Assembly (NCBI RefSeq): GCF_000376785.1
Contig: NZ_AQXX01000126.1
Coordinates: forward strand, 1 to 64,000
Direction of reading: 5' to 3'
Source: Hahella ganghwensis DSM 17046
Lineage (GTDB): Bacteria; Pseudomonadota; Gammaproteobacteria; Pseudomonadales; Oleiphilaceae
DNA length: 64,000 bases
The translations under genes and the position numbers were made by a program. The notes beneath the pieces were generated by a model. That model did no database searches. It had not been told where the DNA came from and saw nothing but the letters and a program-made list of their open reading frames with translations. Position 1 is the first letter of the stretch. Every line of letters starts with the position of its first letter. Below, piece by piece: positions 9,125-17,287 of the stretch.

Positions 9125-9769
9125 ATGTTTTCAAGTTGGAGGAAAACCCTGGCGATCATTGAAGGCTGTGGGTTGGTGTCTTTGGGTTTATTCTTTCTTA
9201 ACAGCGCTCACCTATTGGTCAGCGGAGTGGCGGGCTGGTCAATCATTTTGACCCATTGGCTGCCTTTAAGTTTCGGCACGACGTTCTTTCTTCTGAACTG
9301 CCCCTTTTTTCTACTCTCCTGGTTCGTACTGGGAAGACGATTCACCTTTACCTCATTATGCTCGATAGCGTTTGTCAGCGCCCTGACCGACAGCCTGCTC
9401 GCTATTATGTCGGTAGCCACCCTTCCACAATGGTTGGCAGGCATTATCGCCGGCGGATTGATCGGGGCAGGGCTCACCTGGATCATGCGCCATGGTGCAT
9501 CACTGGGCGGGGTCAACATTGTTGCCGTCTGGGCTGAACATCGCTATGACCTGCATGCAGGACAAACCCTGTTTGCAGCCGATTGCATTGTCGTTCTTCT
9601 GGGAGCCTGGGTATTCAACTCGTGGGAACTGATCTGGTCATTACTCTGCTTTGCTGTTCTTAGCTGGACGGTCGGGCGATATCACGAAAAATCACCACTT
9701 GGGAGACAGCATCCCGGCGCTTCGACCATATCAACCAATCCAGACGCAACGCCCCGCCCATTTCAATAG
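9125..9769 (+). CDS. YitT family membrane protein
   Basis: 214 residues from ATG at 9125, preceded by GGAG at a 6-base spacing; an upstream in-frame start at 9080 lacks one. Five or six hydrophobic helices; the motif GLFFLNSAHLLVSGVAGWSII and the later GASLGGVNIVAVW correspond to the DUF161 repeats of YitT proteins. Bacterial members are predicted membrane transporters or facilitators of unknown substrate. It converges on the GFA-fold gene with a 27-base gap. A C-terminal tail of 25 polar residues is outside the domain. Confidence 0.88.
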   Translation: MFSSWRKTLAIIEGCGLVSLGLFFLNSAHLLVSGVAGWSIILTHWLPLSFGTTFFLLNCPFFLLSWFVLGRRFTFTSLCSIAFVSALTDSLLAIMSVATLPQWLAGIIAGGLIGAGLTWIMRHGASLGGVNIVAVWAEHRYDLHAGQTLFAADCIVVLLGAWVFNSWELIWSLLCFAVLSWTVGRYHEKSPLGRQHPGASTISTNPDATPRPFQ

Positions 9770-9796
9770 ACTACATCAGAATTACAGGGTTGACGT

Positions 9797-10270
9797 TTAC
9801 TCCTCGAGATTCAGTCGTTGATGCCAATCAGCAATAGATTCATCAGGATATTTGTCAAACTGACGGTCGCTGGAGCCCAAGGCAGGCTCCACCCAGTTGG
9901 CTTTATATTTCACCATTAAATGCGTTTTCTCCGGCGGTATCGGCAGATCACTGTCTATCGCCGAGGCAAATGGGTGAACCAACTCCGGCCAGCGAGAATC
10001 CCACACCCACAATGCGCTGCCACAATGCTGACAAAAATGTCTGCGTGCCGGGCTTTGCTCCCTGTCATTGAGCTTTACCTGATAAACACTCATATGTTCT
10101 TTACCCTGAACCTCAAGCGTTTCATAATCGCCACTGAGGTTAATAGCATATCCTCCGCCACCTCCGGTTTTGCGGCAAATAGAGCAATAACAGAGATTAA
10201 AGGGATAAGGATGTTTTGATTGCAGGGTAAACCTGACTTTCTGACAATGACAAGATCCTTCCAACTGCAT
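9797..10270 (-). CDS. GFA-family zinc protein (glutathione-dependent formaldehyde-activating fold)
   Basis: 157 residues from ATG at 10270, chosen because AGGAGG lies five bases upstream; two earlier in-frame ATGs lack this. The N-terminus MQLEGSCHCQKVRF carries the CxC pair, then CYCSICRKTGGGGG and the FCQHCGSAL cysteines, which together make the zinc sites of the Gfa/CENP-V fold. Most members are not true formaldehyde-activating enzymes, so no reaction is claimed. Same strand as, and 55 bases downstream of, the hydroxylase gene's end at 10326. Confidence 0.9.
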   Translation of the reverse strand: MQLEGSCHCQKVRFTLQSKHPYPFNLCYCSICRKTGGGGGYAINLSGDYETLEVQGKEHMSVYQVKLNDREQSPARRHFCQHCGSALWVWDSRWPELVHPFASAIDSDLPIPPEKTHLMVKYKANWVEPALGSSDRQFDKYPDESIADWHQRLNLEE

Positions 10271-10325
10271 AGCAGCCTCCATAATCGCCACCAACCTGGC
10301 ATTTCAGGTAGAAGGCCTGGGAAAT

Positions 10326-11255
10326 TTATGATGACGATATCACGCGAGTCTTTTCCTGAGCACCCGACACAGGATCATCAATAGCCGCGGCCCCAATAGC
10401 GCTATCCCGAGTATCCTTCCACTCCGGGGGACCGAACAAAAGCTTCAGTCGGCATTGCAGTGATATTTTTTTGGCGAATGCATCTTGAAACATATCCAGC
10501 CACTCATGAAAACTCAACCGTAACGGATTATGTGTATGTATTTGCCTAACAATACCGTATTCACAAGGTACCTGCTCTGATTCTTCAACGAAAGTGCCGA
10601 ACAACCTGTCCCAGATAATCAATGTACCGCCAAAGTTTTTATCGATGTATTGTTCGTTGCGTGCATGATGAACCCGATGGTGGGAGGGCGTATTGAAAAC
10701 GTACTCAACCAAGCCCAGACGACCCACCACCTGGGTATGAATAAAGAATTGGTAAGCCAGACTGAGCATGACAATCGCAACGGTCTGTTCGGGAGAAAAC
10801 CCCAGAATCAGCAATGGCAACCAAAACACCCACATTCCTGATACCGGATACATCAGACTCTGACGAAAAGCTGTCGACAGATTCAGGTGCTCCGAGGAAT
10901 GGTGGACGACATGAGCAGCCCAGCACCAGCGTATACGGTGATGCGCCCTGTGAAACCAGTAATACAGAAAGTCCTGAGCCACAAAAAGCAACAGGAAACT
11001 CCACCAGGCATCGGGGATATCAAAGATCCTGTAATCAAAAGCAAACTGGTAGATCGTAATGATTCCTACAGCAGTCAAGGCATCAGTGCCCTGGTGCATT
11101 AACGCCAGACAGGCATTCGAGACAGCGTCTCTCCAGCTATAGGTCGCCAAGGGGTAGCGTGACTCCTTACCGCGTAAATAGATGGCTTCCAGGATAATCA
11201 GACTGATAAATACCGGCCCTAATGCCAGCAGGATGAATTGGCTGTCAAAGTTCAT
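10326..11255 (-). CDS. Sterol desaturase / fatty acid hydroxylase family protein
   Basis: 309 residues with several membrane helices and the tripartite histidine signature of membrane di-iron hydroxylases: HRAHH (102-106), HVVHH (115-119) and HHRVHH (192-197), plus His173 in the last helical pair. Members hydroxylate or desaturate lipids in the inner membrane using O2. The substrate cannot be read from sequence. Alone upstream of the GFA gene; its promoter shares the 364-base divergent region with the T6SS accessory cassette. Confidence 0.9.
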   Translation of the reverse strand: MNFDSQFILLALGPVFISLIILEAIYLRGKESRYPLATYSWRDAVSNACLALMHQGTDALTAVGIITIYQFAFDYRIFDIPDAWWSFLLLFVAQDFLYYWFHRAHHRIRWCWAAHVVHHSSEHLNLSTAFRQSLMYPVSGMWVFWLPLLILGFSPEQTVAIVMLSLAYQFFIHTQVVGRLGLVEYVFNTPSHHRVHHARNEQYIDKNFGGTLIIWDRLFGTFVEESEQVPCEYGIVRQIHTHNPLRLSFHEWLDMFQDAFAKKISLQCRLKLLFGPPEWKDTRDSAIGAAAIDDPVSGAQEKTRVISSS

Positions 11256-11619
11256 TTTTTACGACCAACCGTTATTATTGTTTTAAGAAATATCCATCAA
11301 ACAAAGATTAACACAGTTCAGACAACGTCCCTGAAACCTGCAATGAAATTGGCGCGGATTTCATGCATTATGTCGCAGCAGCACAAACCTCCGCATTTCA
11401 ATGAAGGTTTATTGTGACGTTTGTCGCTATAATTTAACGACACCAAGGAATGTAAATGCCTGCCGTTGTCATTTCAGAGCCTTGAACCGCCTATAACGCA
11501 CTCACCAACATACGACTGCACCCTTGGCGGTATTGGTTCCTGCTCCCGGGTACAAATTCACCCGGAAAGAAGACAGCATCATTTCACAGGCGATACACAC
11601 ATCCGGGTCGTAGCATGTA
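11256..11619. promoter_or_regulatory. Divergent promoter region with an inverted repeat over a -10-like box
   Basis: No gene is supported here. A TATAAT hexamer at 11428-11433 lies inside an inverted repeat, TGTCG (11422-11426) and CGACA (11438-11442). This is the arrangement of an operator overlapping a promoter that reads rightward toward the T6SS accessory cassette. No convincing -35 box is seen at normal spacing, so an activator or chance is possible. Confidence 0.4.
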
Positions 11620-12135
11620 ATGACCGGAACTCAACCTGAACGAGACGACAGCATGGGTGAAATCAACGAACTATTCAAAGCGGAACCTGAAGCCTCTCCT
11701 ACCCCAATGGTCGGAAAGCTGGTAAAGGTTGATGACGAAGGAAGAGCCATTGTCGACTTCAAGGGAAACACTCAGGGAGCGTTAGTTGCACGCACAACGA
11801 TTACCATCCCCCCGAGTCAGGCAATTGAAGGCCAGCGCTTGATGCTGGTATTTGAAGATAACCAATATGATCAACCAGTGATCATCGGCATCGTCAGCGA
11901 TCGTCTGGTCGCAAACGCAGATCAAACGGTCACCCTGCCAAACGGTGTGCCAGATGCAGCCGTCATCGACGGCAAAAAAGTCCGCTTTGACGCAAAGCAG
12001 GAAATCCAGCTGGTTTGCGGTAAGAGCAGTATTTTGCTGCGCGCAGACGGCAAAGTGGTCATCAAAGGAAAGAATATTCTTAATCGCGCCCAGGAAAGTA
12101 ATAAAATCAAGGGCGCGAGAGTCGGTATCAACTAA
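11620..12135 (+). CDS. DUF6484 domain protein, T6SS accessory
   Basis: 171 residues, soluble, no signal peptide. The central part (about 30-85: GKLVKVDDEGRAIVDF, then ARTTITIPPSQ and VIIGIV) fits a small beta barrel. The C-terminal part ends with a short beta-helix-like stretch (IQLVCGKSSILLRADGKVVIKGKNI) reminiscent of VgrG tips. DUF6484 genes commonly sit with DUF2169 and PAAR-like genes in T6SS clusters, as here. First gene of a four-gene run with gaps of 3-23 bases. The start may be this ATG or Met12 (11653); neither has a strong Shine-Dalgarno. Confidence 0.72.
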   Translation: MTGTQPERDDSMGEINELFKAEPEASPTPMVGKLVKVDDEGRAIVDFKGNTQGALVARTTITIPPSQAIEGQRLMLVFEDNQYDQPVIIGIVSDRLVANADQTVTLPNGVPDAAVIDGKKVRFDAKQEIQLVCGKSSILLRADGKVVIKGKNILNRAQESNKIKGARVGIN

Positions 12136-12150
12136 TCGGGAGATCATTAC

Positions 12151-12612
12151 ATGGGAGTTACTGTTGGTGTAAACCAGATGTCAGTCGTTCACAAGGATAG
12201 CGGCGGCGTCACCATTGCCTTTCCAGACGTATGCAAAACGCCGACTCCTGGTGGTCCTGTCCCCATCCCTTACCCCAATATTGCCATGTCCTCCGACACG
12301 GCCAAAGGCACAAAAAAGGTCAAGTGTGATGGCAACCCGGTCTGTGTCAAAGACTCAAACTTCAAGACGAGTACCGGGGATGAAGCCGGCACCGCAGGTG
12401 GCGGTGTGGCAAGTTCAAAAACCAAGGGTAAAGCGGAATTCGTGCTGTATTCATTTGATGTGAAGTTCGAAGGCAAAAACGTACCCCGGGCATTTGACAT
12501 CATGCTGCACAATGACAAAAACACGCCACCGTTCCCGGTATTACAGGCACCAATCATTTCCATTCCCTCGATGGAATCTATAAAGTGTATTATCTGCGAT
12601 AAAACTCTTTAA
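12151..12612 (+). CDS. PAAR-like (DUF4150) spike-tip protein
   Basis: 153 residues. The opening phrases MSVVHKDSGGVTIAFPDVCKTPTPGGPVPIPYPN are the standard start of the DUF4150/Tox-PAAR-like domain, which forms the sharp tip on VgrG and binds or carries effectors. There is no C-terminal toxin extension, so it is a bare tip. GGGAG upstream of the ATG supports the start. It sits directly before the DUF2169 gene, whose product is the usual adaptor for loading PAAR-like proteins. Confidence 0.92.
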   Translation: MGVTVGVNQMSVVHKDSGGVTIAFPDVCKTPTPGGPVPIPYPNIAMSSDTAKGTKKVKCDGNPVCVKDSNFKTSTGDEAGTAGGGVASSKTKGKAEFVLYSFDVKFEGKNVPRAFDIMLHNDKNTPPFPVLQAPIISIPSMESIKCIICDKTL

Positions 12613-12635
12613 ATCCGGGGATATCATACCATTAC

Positions 12636-13688
12636 ATGTCGCATCCAGAGATAGACAATCGAACACCATTTGTCGCGGAAGCCATACCTCATAACGACGA
12701 AAACTTTCGGCCGGTATACACAGTCCTGCTGAAAGCCACTTACGATATTATCGACACAGCACAACTGCGACTAGCAGAGGAACAGGCCCCTCTGATTCTT
12801 GCCGGTGAATATTATGGTGATCCGGAAACTACCAGCCTTAAATATGAGCCGGAATGTACCCTGACCAAGCTGGGCACTGATGTGGTCCTGGTAGGACATG
12901 CCTACCCAGAATCCCCCCAGCACCGGCAGACCAAAGTCGGTATCCGCCTGGGTTCATTGCAGAAAACCGCCATAGTGTTTGGAGACAGAGTCTGGGAAAA
13001 CCGGTCAAACCCAACCGCCAGCCTGCCCCAGCCATTCGACAAAATGCCCTTGTGTTGGGAAAACGCATTTGGCGGCCGCGATCTGCGCGTGGTCGAGCCT
13101 GATCTCCCCAGCTTTGAAGCACGCAACCCTGTTGGCAAAGGCTATGCAGACAAAAAACTTGGGCTGCCCGACAATCTCCTGCTGCCCAATATCGAAGACC
13201 CAAATCACCTGATACAGGACTGGAAAGACAGACCAGCTCCATGCGGTTTTGGTTTTGTATCGCCACACTGGCAACCACGCTGTCAGTACGCCGGCACCTA
13301 TGACGAACAATGGGACGCCAATCGCAAGCCTTTGCTTCCCACTGACTTCAATCGACGCTTTTTCAGTGCGGCAGATTCAGCTCTTCAGGCTCAGGGGTAT
13401 CTGCAGGGCAATGAAGAGGTGATTATCGTCAACGCCTCCGAAAGAGGCAGGCTTGCGTTTCAGCTGCCGGGCGTCCCCAATCCAGCCTTTCAGATGAAGT
13501 TTCACCGAAATGATGAAATTGTGGCTGGCACCAATCTGGATACGGTCATTGTTAATACCGATAACCACCAGCTCATCATGTTCTGGCGAGCCATCGTACC
13601 CAGTCCGGGCGGCCACCTGGACCTGGCTGAACTCAATATCAAAATACCTGGCGTCCAGGTATTACAACCCAAGAAGAAGGGCGAATAA
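12636..13688 (+). CDS. DUF2169 family T6SS adaptor protein
   Basis: 350 residues. N-terminal sequence (TPFVAEAIPHNDENFRPVYTVLLKATYDI, then LILAGEYYGDPETTSLKYEPE) and the central WENAFGGRD motif identify DUF2169. These proteins act as adaptors or chaperones that help load PAAR-linked effectors on VgrG. Placed 23 bases after the PAAR-like gene and 3 bases before the HEAT protein. No effector is encoded next to it, so its client may be elsewhere, for example in the 31-44 kb island. Confidence 0.9.
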   Translation: MSHPEIDNRTPFVAEAIPHNDENFRPVYTVLLKATYDIIDTAQLRLAEEQAPLILAGEYYGDPETTSLKYEPECTLTKLGTDVVLVGHAYPESPQHRQTKVGIRLGSLQKTAIVFGDRVWENRSNPTASLPQPFDKMPLCWENAFGGRDLRVVEPDLPSFEARNPVGKGYADKKLGLPDNLLLPNIEDPNHLIQDWKDRPAPCGFGFVSPHWQPRCQYAGTYDEQWDANRKPLLPTDFNRRFFSAADSALQAQGYLQGNEEVIIVNASERGRLAFQLPGVPNPAFQMKFHRNDEIVAGTNLDTVIVNTDNHQLIMFWRAIVPSPGGHLDLAELNIKIPGVQVLQPKKKGE

Positions 13689-13691
13689 TAC

Positions 13692-15047
13692 ATGGCGGTT
13701 TCATTGTCTCAGTTTTATCAGGAGCTCTACGCTGAACACCTGGAGGAAGCAGCCTATCTTTATGAGTGCCTGACGCCATGGCGCCTGGACCCGGAAGGCT
13801 CCTGGCAGGATTGCCTTGACCTTGAAGAAAGATTCGAGGCCCACCTGGATGCCTTGGTCATCGGCGGGAAAACAGCCCGCACATTCTTGATGGATACACT
13901 TGAAGATGCAGACCCCGGCACCCTGTTCACCATCACCTGTGTACTGTGTCGCCACAAAGATGCAGCCGCCATAGGACAAATATGGGAAACACTGATCGGG
14001 GACCCCGAAGAAAAAAGCGCCGGGTCATCTGAGGACAAGCAGGACGAGGAAGAACAGGAAGAAGAACCTGACGAAGAATTGATTGCCAAACTTCAGGCGA
14101 TCAGTCTGGCATTGCGCCAAGAGTATCCGACCAAATGGCGTCCCAGACTCGCCAAGCTGTTGAACACCCAGCACCGGAACCTGCTGCCGATCATTGCTGA
14201 AACCGCCTGCGAGAATGACTCCATAGATCTTCAAAGCGCCGCCAATCTCCTCGCCAATACACCGTCCTGGCACCGGCCAAAGGCTATACGCCTGCTTGGG
14301 GACAGTGGACAACCGGAAATGATCGATCTCATCTCTCCCCTACTCCGGCATGAAAACATTGATCTTCGAAAAGAAGCCGCAATTGCTCTACTGAAGCTCG
14401 GCAGCCCCGAGGTTCTGCCACTGTTGCAGAACGATATTGAAAGCTACGCGTTACCGCTGGCACTGGCAGGAGACCATGCATCGATCACAAAGCTGATTGA
14501 AAACCTGAAACCGGAAGAAGCGACGGAAGAACAACTCTACGCGCTCGGACTTTCCGGCGAACTCAGTGCAGTCAAACCTCTGGTATTGGCAATGTACAAT
14601 GAAGAACTCGCCCCTGCTGCGGCGACGGCATGCCAACTAATCCTGGGCGCCAATCTATATGGTGACGTGTTCATCAAGGAAGAATTCGCAGAAGAGGATC
14701 TGTTTCCTGAAGAACTGGAGTCATTCCAGAAAGGCGAATCCCCCAAGCATCCTGCCGGCCAGGACTACGGCGAAAACATGGAAATCATTAACCCCGACCC
14801 TGAAGTGTGGCGCAACTGGCTCCGCGAAAACCGCGGAGGCTTTGATATCCAGCAATGCTATGTTCTGGGCCACCCTCAATCCAAACAGGCTCTGGTATCC
14901 GCTTTGGGCTTTGCCAGATTACCGCCTGCCCTTCGCCAGGGTATTGCTGATAGACTTGCCATTCATCACAAAATTTCTTTGAAGAGTTTTTCTATCACAG
15001 ACCCGGTTCGCCGGCAGTTACGCTGGCTGACCTCCATCTCGGCTTGA
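13692..15047 (+). CDS. TIGR02270 family HEAT-repeat protein, T6SS-associated
   Basis: 451 residues, the usual length for TIGR02270. It is cytoplasmic with helical HEAT-like repeats in the middle (RPKAIRLLGDSGQPEMIDLISPLLRHENIDLRKEAAIALLKLG and following) and an acidic linker around residues 110-130. The C-terminal part (PDPEVWRNWLRENRGGFD, then R-Y-x-G-like elements) is typical of this family. It occurs in T6SS clusters with DUF2169 and PAAR genes; its role is not established. Last gene of the cassette. Confidence 0.85.
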   Translation: MAVSLSQFYQELYAEHLEEAAYLYECLTPWRLDPEGSWQDCLDLEERFEAHLDALVIGGKTARTFLMDTLEDADPGTLFTITCVLCRHKDAAAIGQIWETLIGDPEEKSAGSSEDKQDEEEQEEEPDEELIAKLQAISLALRQEYPTKWRPRLAKLLNTQHRNLLPIIAETACENDSIDLQSAANLLANTPSWHRPKAIRLLGDSGQPEMIDLISPLLRHENIDLRKEAAIALLKLGSPEVLPLLQNDIESYALPLALAGDHASITKLIENLKPEEATEEQLYALGLSGELSAVKPLVLAMYNEELAPAAATACQLILGANLYGDVFIKEEFAEEDLFPEELESFQKGESPKHPAGQDYGENMEIINPDPEVWRNWLRENRGGFDIQQCYVLGHPQSKQALVSALGFARLPPALRQGIADRLAIHHKISLKSFSITDPVRRQLRWLTSISA

Positions 15048-15125
15048 GGGCCTTATTTCGCAAGCTTTGTTCGTTAAACCGGGCCCGCAAGCACTTCTGA
15101 ACTGCCCCCTCAAACACTCCCGGTG

Positions 15126-15162
15126 ACAGTGACTTCAATAATAATGAGCGATCTGTCACTGT
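15126..15162. repeat. Inverted repeat overlapping the Pho box
   Basis: ACAGTGAC (15126-15133) and GTCACTGT (15155-15162) are perfect 8-base inverted arms separated by 21 bases. The right arm lies inside the first Pho half-site. It may be a terminator remnant for the upstream gene or an extra inverted PhoB contact; no T run follows. Confidence 0.4.
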
Positions 15163-15181
15163 ACTGTCATAAAGTTGTCGC
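15153..15181 (+). promoter_or_regulatory. Pho box (three PhoB half-sites) before the phosphonate regulator
   Basis: Three 7-base direct repeats with 4-base spacers: CTGTCAC (15153-15159), CTGTCAT (15164-15170) and TTGTCGC (15175-15181), i.e. an 11-base period as in enterobacterial Pho boxes. A -10-like TAATAT follows at 15183-15188, twelve bases after the second repeat, which is the normal geometry for PhoB-activated promoters that lack a -35. It implies phosphate-starvation control of the GntR-family gene at 15246 and perhaps of the operon behind it. Confidence 0.85.
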
Positions 15182-15208
15182 CTAATATTAGCAGAATACG
15201 TTACTCAC

Positions 15209-15220
15209 TGGACTAGACCA
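15209..15220 (+). promoter_or_regulatory. Probable GntR autoregulatory operator
   Basis: TGGACTAGACCA, with TGG/CCA arms and a central CTAG, lies 26 bases before the GntR-family start and just after the Pho-box promoter. It resembles the clean palindrome TGGTATAGACCA found before the transporter gene (differing in two central bases). It is therefore the likely site where the regulator represses its own promoter. Confidence 0.65.
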
Positions 15221-15245
15221 CTCATTAACTACGGTCCCATATCAC

Positions 15246-15980
15246 TTGACCTCAAACAGCCCGACAACAGACCGTAATGGCAACCATTATCGCCACCTGG
15301 AACAACACTTCCGTTATTTGATTCATCAAAAAGCGTTGCAGCCAGGCGACAAACTCCCTTCAGAAAGGGAAATCGGTGAGCAGTTCCGGCTCACACGCAT
15401 AACGGTCCGGCAAGCTTTGCAAACACTGGAAGCCCAGGGGCTGATATATCGCCAGAATCGCCGTGGATGGTTTGTATCCCCTCCCGCGGTTGCCTACAAC
15501 CCGGCTCAGCGAAAAAGCTTTATTGAGTATGTATCGAAGCAGGGACTATTCCCTCATACCGAACTGATCAGTCAGGAGATCATATCCGCTGATCAACAGC
15601 TTGCGGCACAAATGCAGACCCAAAAAGGCACTCCATTGTTGAAGCTGCACCGGCGCCGATCCATAGAAGGCCGCCCGGTCCTGATCGAGCATATGATTCT
15701 GAACGTCGATTTATTGTCAGGGATAGAAAAAGAGGATCTTTCCCAATCCCTGACACGTATGTTGCCCAAGTTCGGTCAAACCTACCATGCAATGGATCTC
15801 ACGTTTAAATCCACCGCCCTACCCAATTCAGCAGCTGCCGATTTAGGTATAGCAACCGGCCTCCCCGGCCTTCAGATTGAGCGCATCAACTATAATGAAG
15901 CCGGTGAGATACTTGAGATTGATTACGAATACTGGCGGCACGACGCAGTCATTATTCAGGTTGGTATTCACGGCCAGTAA
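15246..15980 (+). CDS. GntR/HutC-type regulator of phosphonate utilisation (PhnR/PhnF-like)
   Basis: 244 residues. N-terminal winged helix of GntR type (about 15-80: PGDKLPSEREIGEQFRLTRITVRQALQTLEAQGLIYR), then a UTRA ligand-binding domain (95-240). Position at the head of an AEP transport and degradation operon, and a PhnF-like operator before both this gene and the transporter, indicate a regulator that senses AEP or a related compound. The start is TTG at 15246: an in-frame TAG lies upstream, no ATG or GTG is available, and the ribosome site is weak, so low expression is likely. Expressed from a Pho-box promoter. Confidence 0.9.
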   Translation: MTSNSPTTDRNGNHYRHLEQHFRYLIHQKALQPGDKLPSEREIGEQFRLTRITVRQALQTLEAQGLIYRQNRRGWFVSPPAVAYNPAQRKSFIEYVSKQGLFPHTELISQEIISADQQLAAQMQTQKGTPLLKLHRRRSIEGRPVLIEHMILNVDLLSGIEKEDLSQSLTRMLPKFGQTYHAMDLTFKSTALPNSAAADLGIATGLPGLQIERINYNEAGEILEIDYEYWRHDAVIIQVGIHGQ

Positions 15981-16051
15981 ACAGACACCCTGTCAGCTTA
16001 AAAAAGACACTCCCTCCTATTTCGTCTCCAATTCATAAAAACGTCACAGTT

Positions 16052-16081
16052 TTGCAATATTTAGGTTTTAGTCTCTAAGTT
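16052..16081 (+). promoter_or_regulatory. Candidate promoter of the AEP transporter operon
   Basis: TTGCAA (16052-16057) and TAAGTT (16076-16081) stand 18 bases apart, immediately upstream of the palindromic operator, so a bound regulator would block the start site. The hexamers are imperfect. The assignment rests mainly on position. Confidence 0.4.
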
Positions 16082-16083
16082 AA

Positions 16084-16101
16084 ATCTGGTATAGACCAGA
16101 T
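16084..16101 (+). promoter_or_regulatory. Palindromic GntR-type operator before the AEP transporter
   Basis: ATCTGGT (16084-16090), ATAG and ACCAGAT (16095-16101) make a perfect 7-base palindrome whose core is TGGTATAGACCA. That core is the site I recall for the mycobacterial phosphonate regulator PhnF, a relative of the GntR/UTRA protein encoded at 15246. It lies 37 bases before the transporter's ATG, over the expected transcription start. Confidence 0.85.
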
Positions 16102-16137
16102 ATACAACCGCAAAACATCATCCGAGGAGACCCCAGA

Positions 16138-17166
16138 ATGAAACTTAAAGCTGTTGTTAAGCGTCTAGCCGTTCTTGTGAGCGCAGCCGTTTGTTCGTTG
16201 TCCGCTTATGCTTCACAGACTGAGTTGACGGTTTACACCGCTATTGAAGCGGAAGACCTGAAAAAATATGCCGCCCGCTTCAACGAAGACCACCCGGATA
16301 TCAAGATCAATTGGGTACGTGACTCCACCGGTATCATTACTGCCAAACTGCTGGCAGAGAAAGAAAACCCACAGGCAGATGTGGTTTGGGGCCTGGCAGC
16401 CACCAGCCTGATGCTGCTGGACGGCGAAAAGATGCTGCAGTCATACAAGCCAGAAGGCTACGACAAGCTATCCAGAAAATTCAGGGATAATCAGGCTGAG
16501 CCGGTCTGGACCGGCATGGATGCATGGATGGCGGCTGTTTGCTTCAATACTGTAGAAGCGGAAAAACTGGGGCTACCCAAACCAACCTCCTGGGAAGACC
16601 TGACCAAACCGATCTATCAAAACCATATCATCATGCCAAACCCGAATTCCTCCGGTACCGGTTTCCTCGACGTCAGCAGCTGGCTGCAATTATTCGGTGA
16701 AGAAAAAGGCTGGAAATATATGGAAGGCCTGCACCAAAACATCAGTCGTTACACTCACTCCGGTTCCAAGCCCTGCAAACTGGCTGCAGCAGGTGAAACT
16801 CCCATTGGTATTTCTTTCGCTTTCCGGGCAGCAAAATCCAAGAAAGCCGGCGCACCACTGGAAATCATCTTCCCGTCTGAAGGACTGGGCTGGGACATGG
16901 AAGCGACCGCTATCGTCAAAGGCACCAGGAAACTGGCAGCGGCACAGACGCTTGTTAACTGGACTGTCTCGCGCAAGGCCAATGAAACCTACAACGAAGG
17001 TTATGCAGTTGTTGCCATGCCGGGTATCGCCAAGCCAGTCGAATACTTCCCTGAGAATGCAGAAGATCTGATGATCGATAACGACTTCTCATGGGCTGCC
17101 GCCAACCGCGATAGAATTCTGGCAGAGTGGCAAAAGCGTTTTGACGGAAAAAGCGAAGCAAAATAA
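16138..17166 (+). CDS. aepX: AEP ABC transporter, periplasmic binding protein
   Basis: 342 residues. Signal peptide MKLKAVVKRLAVLVSAAVCSLSAYAS (cleavage about residue 26), then a type-2 periplasmic binding fold of the Fe3+/thiamine/AEP group (ELTVYTAIEAEDLKKYAARF, DVVWGLAATSLMLL, PNPNSSGTGFLDVSSW). It corresponds to the PhnS2/AepX family that captures 2-aminoethylphosphonate. Strong Shine-Dalgarno (GAGGAG). First gene of the operon aepX-aepV-aepW-phnW-phnX, preceded by the GntR operator; a UUCG hairpin after it probably raises its share of the transcript. Confidence 0.9.
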   Translation: MKLKAVVKRLAVLVSAAVCSLSAYASQTELTVYTAIEAEDLKKYAARFNEDHPDIKINWVRDSTGIITAKLLAEKENPQADVVWGLAATSLMLLDGEKMLQSYKPEGYDKLSRKFRDNQAEPVWTGMDAWMAAVCFNTVEAEKLGLPKPTSWEDLTKPIYQNHIIMPNPNSSGTGFLDVSSWLQLFGEEKGWKYMEGLHQNISRYTHSGSKPCKLAAAGETPIGISFAFRAAKSKKAGAPLEIIFPSEGLGWDMEATAIVKGTRKLAAAQTLVNWTVSRKANETYNEGYAVVAMPGIAKPVEYFPENAEDLMIDNDFSWAAANRDRILAEWQKRFDGKSEAK

Positions 17167-17200
17167 TAAAGCAGAAAAATAATCAAGGTCTATTGGATAC

Positions 17201-17218
17201 GCCCTGCTTCGGCGGGGC
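17201..17218 (+). terminator. UUCG-capped intercistronic hairpin
   Basis: GCCCTGC (17201-17207), TTCG, GCGGGGC (17212-17218): a seven-pair stem with one G-U pair and a very stable UUCG loop, between aepX and aepV. There is no T run, so it is more likely an RNA-stabilising or partial attenuating element that keeps binding protein in excess over the membrane parts than a full terminator. Confidence 0.6.
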
Positions 17219-17287
17219 TGACAAGTTTCGGCCAGGATTCAGTTTTTCACTGCAATATCGCAACCCAACCGTAACGAGAGTCTAATT

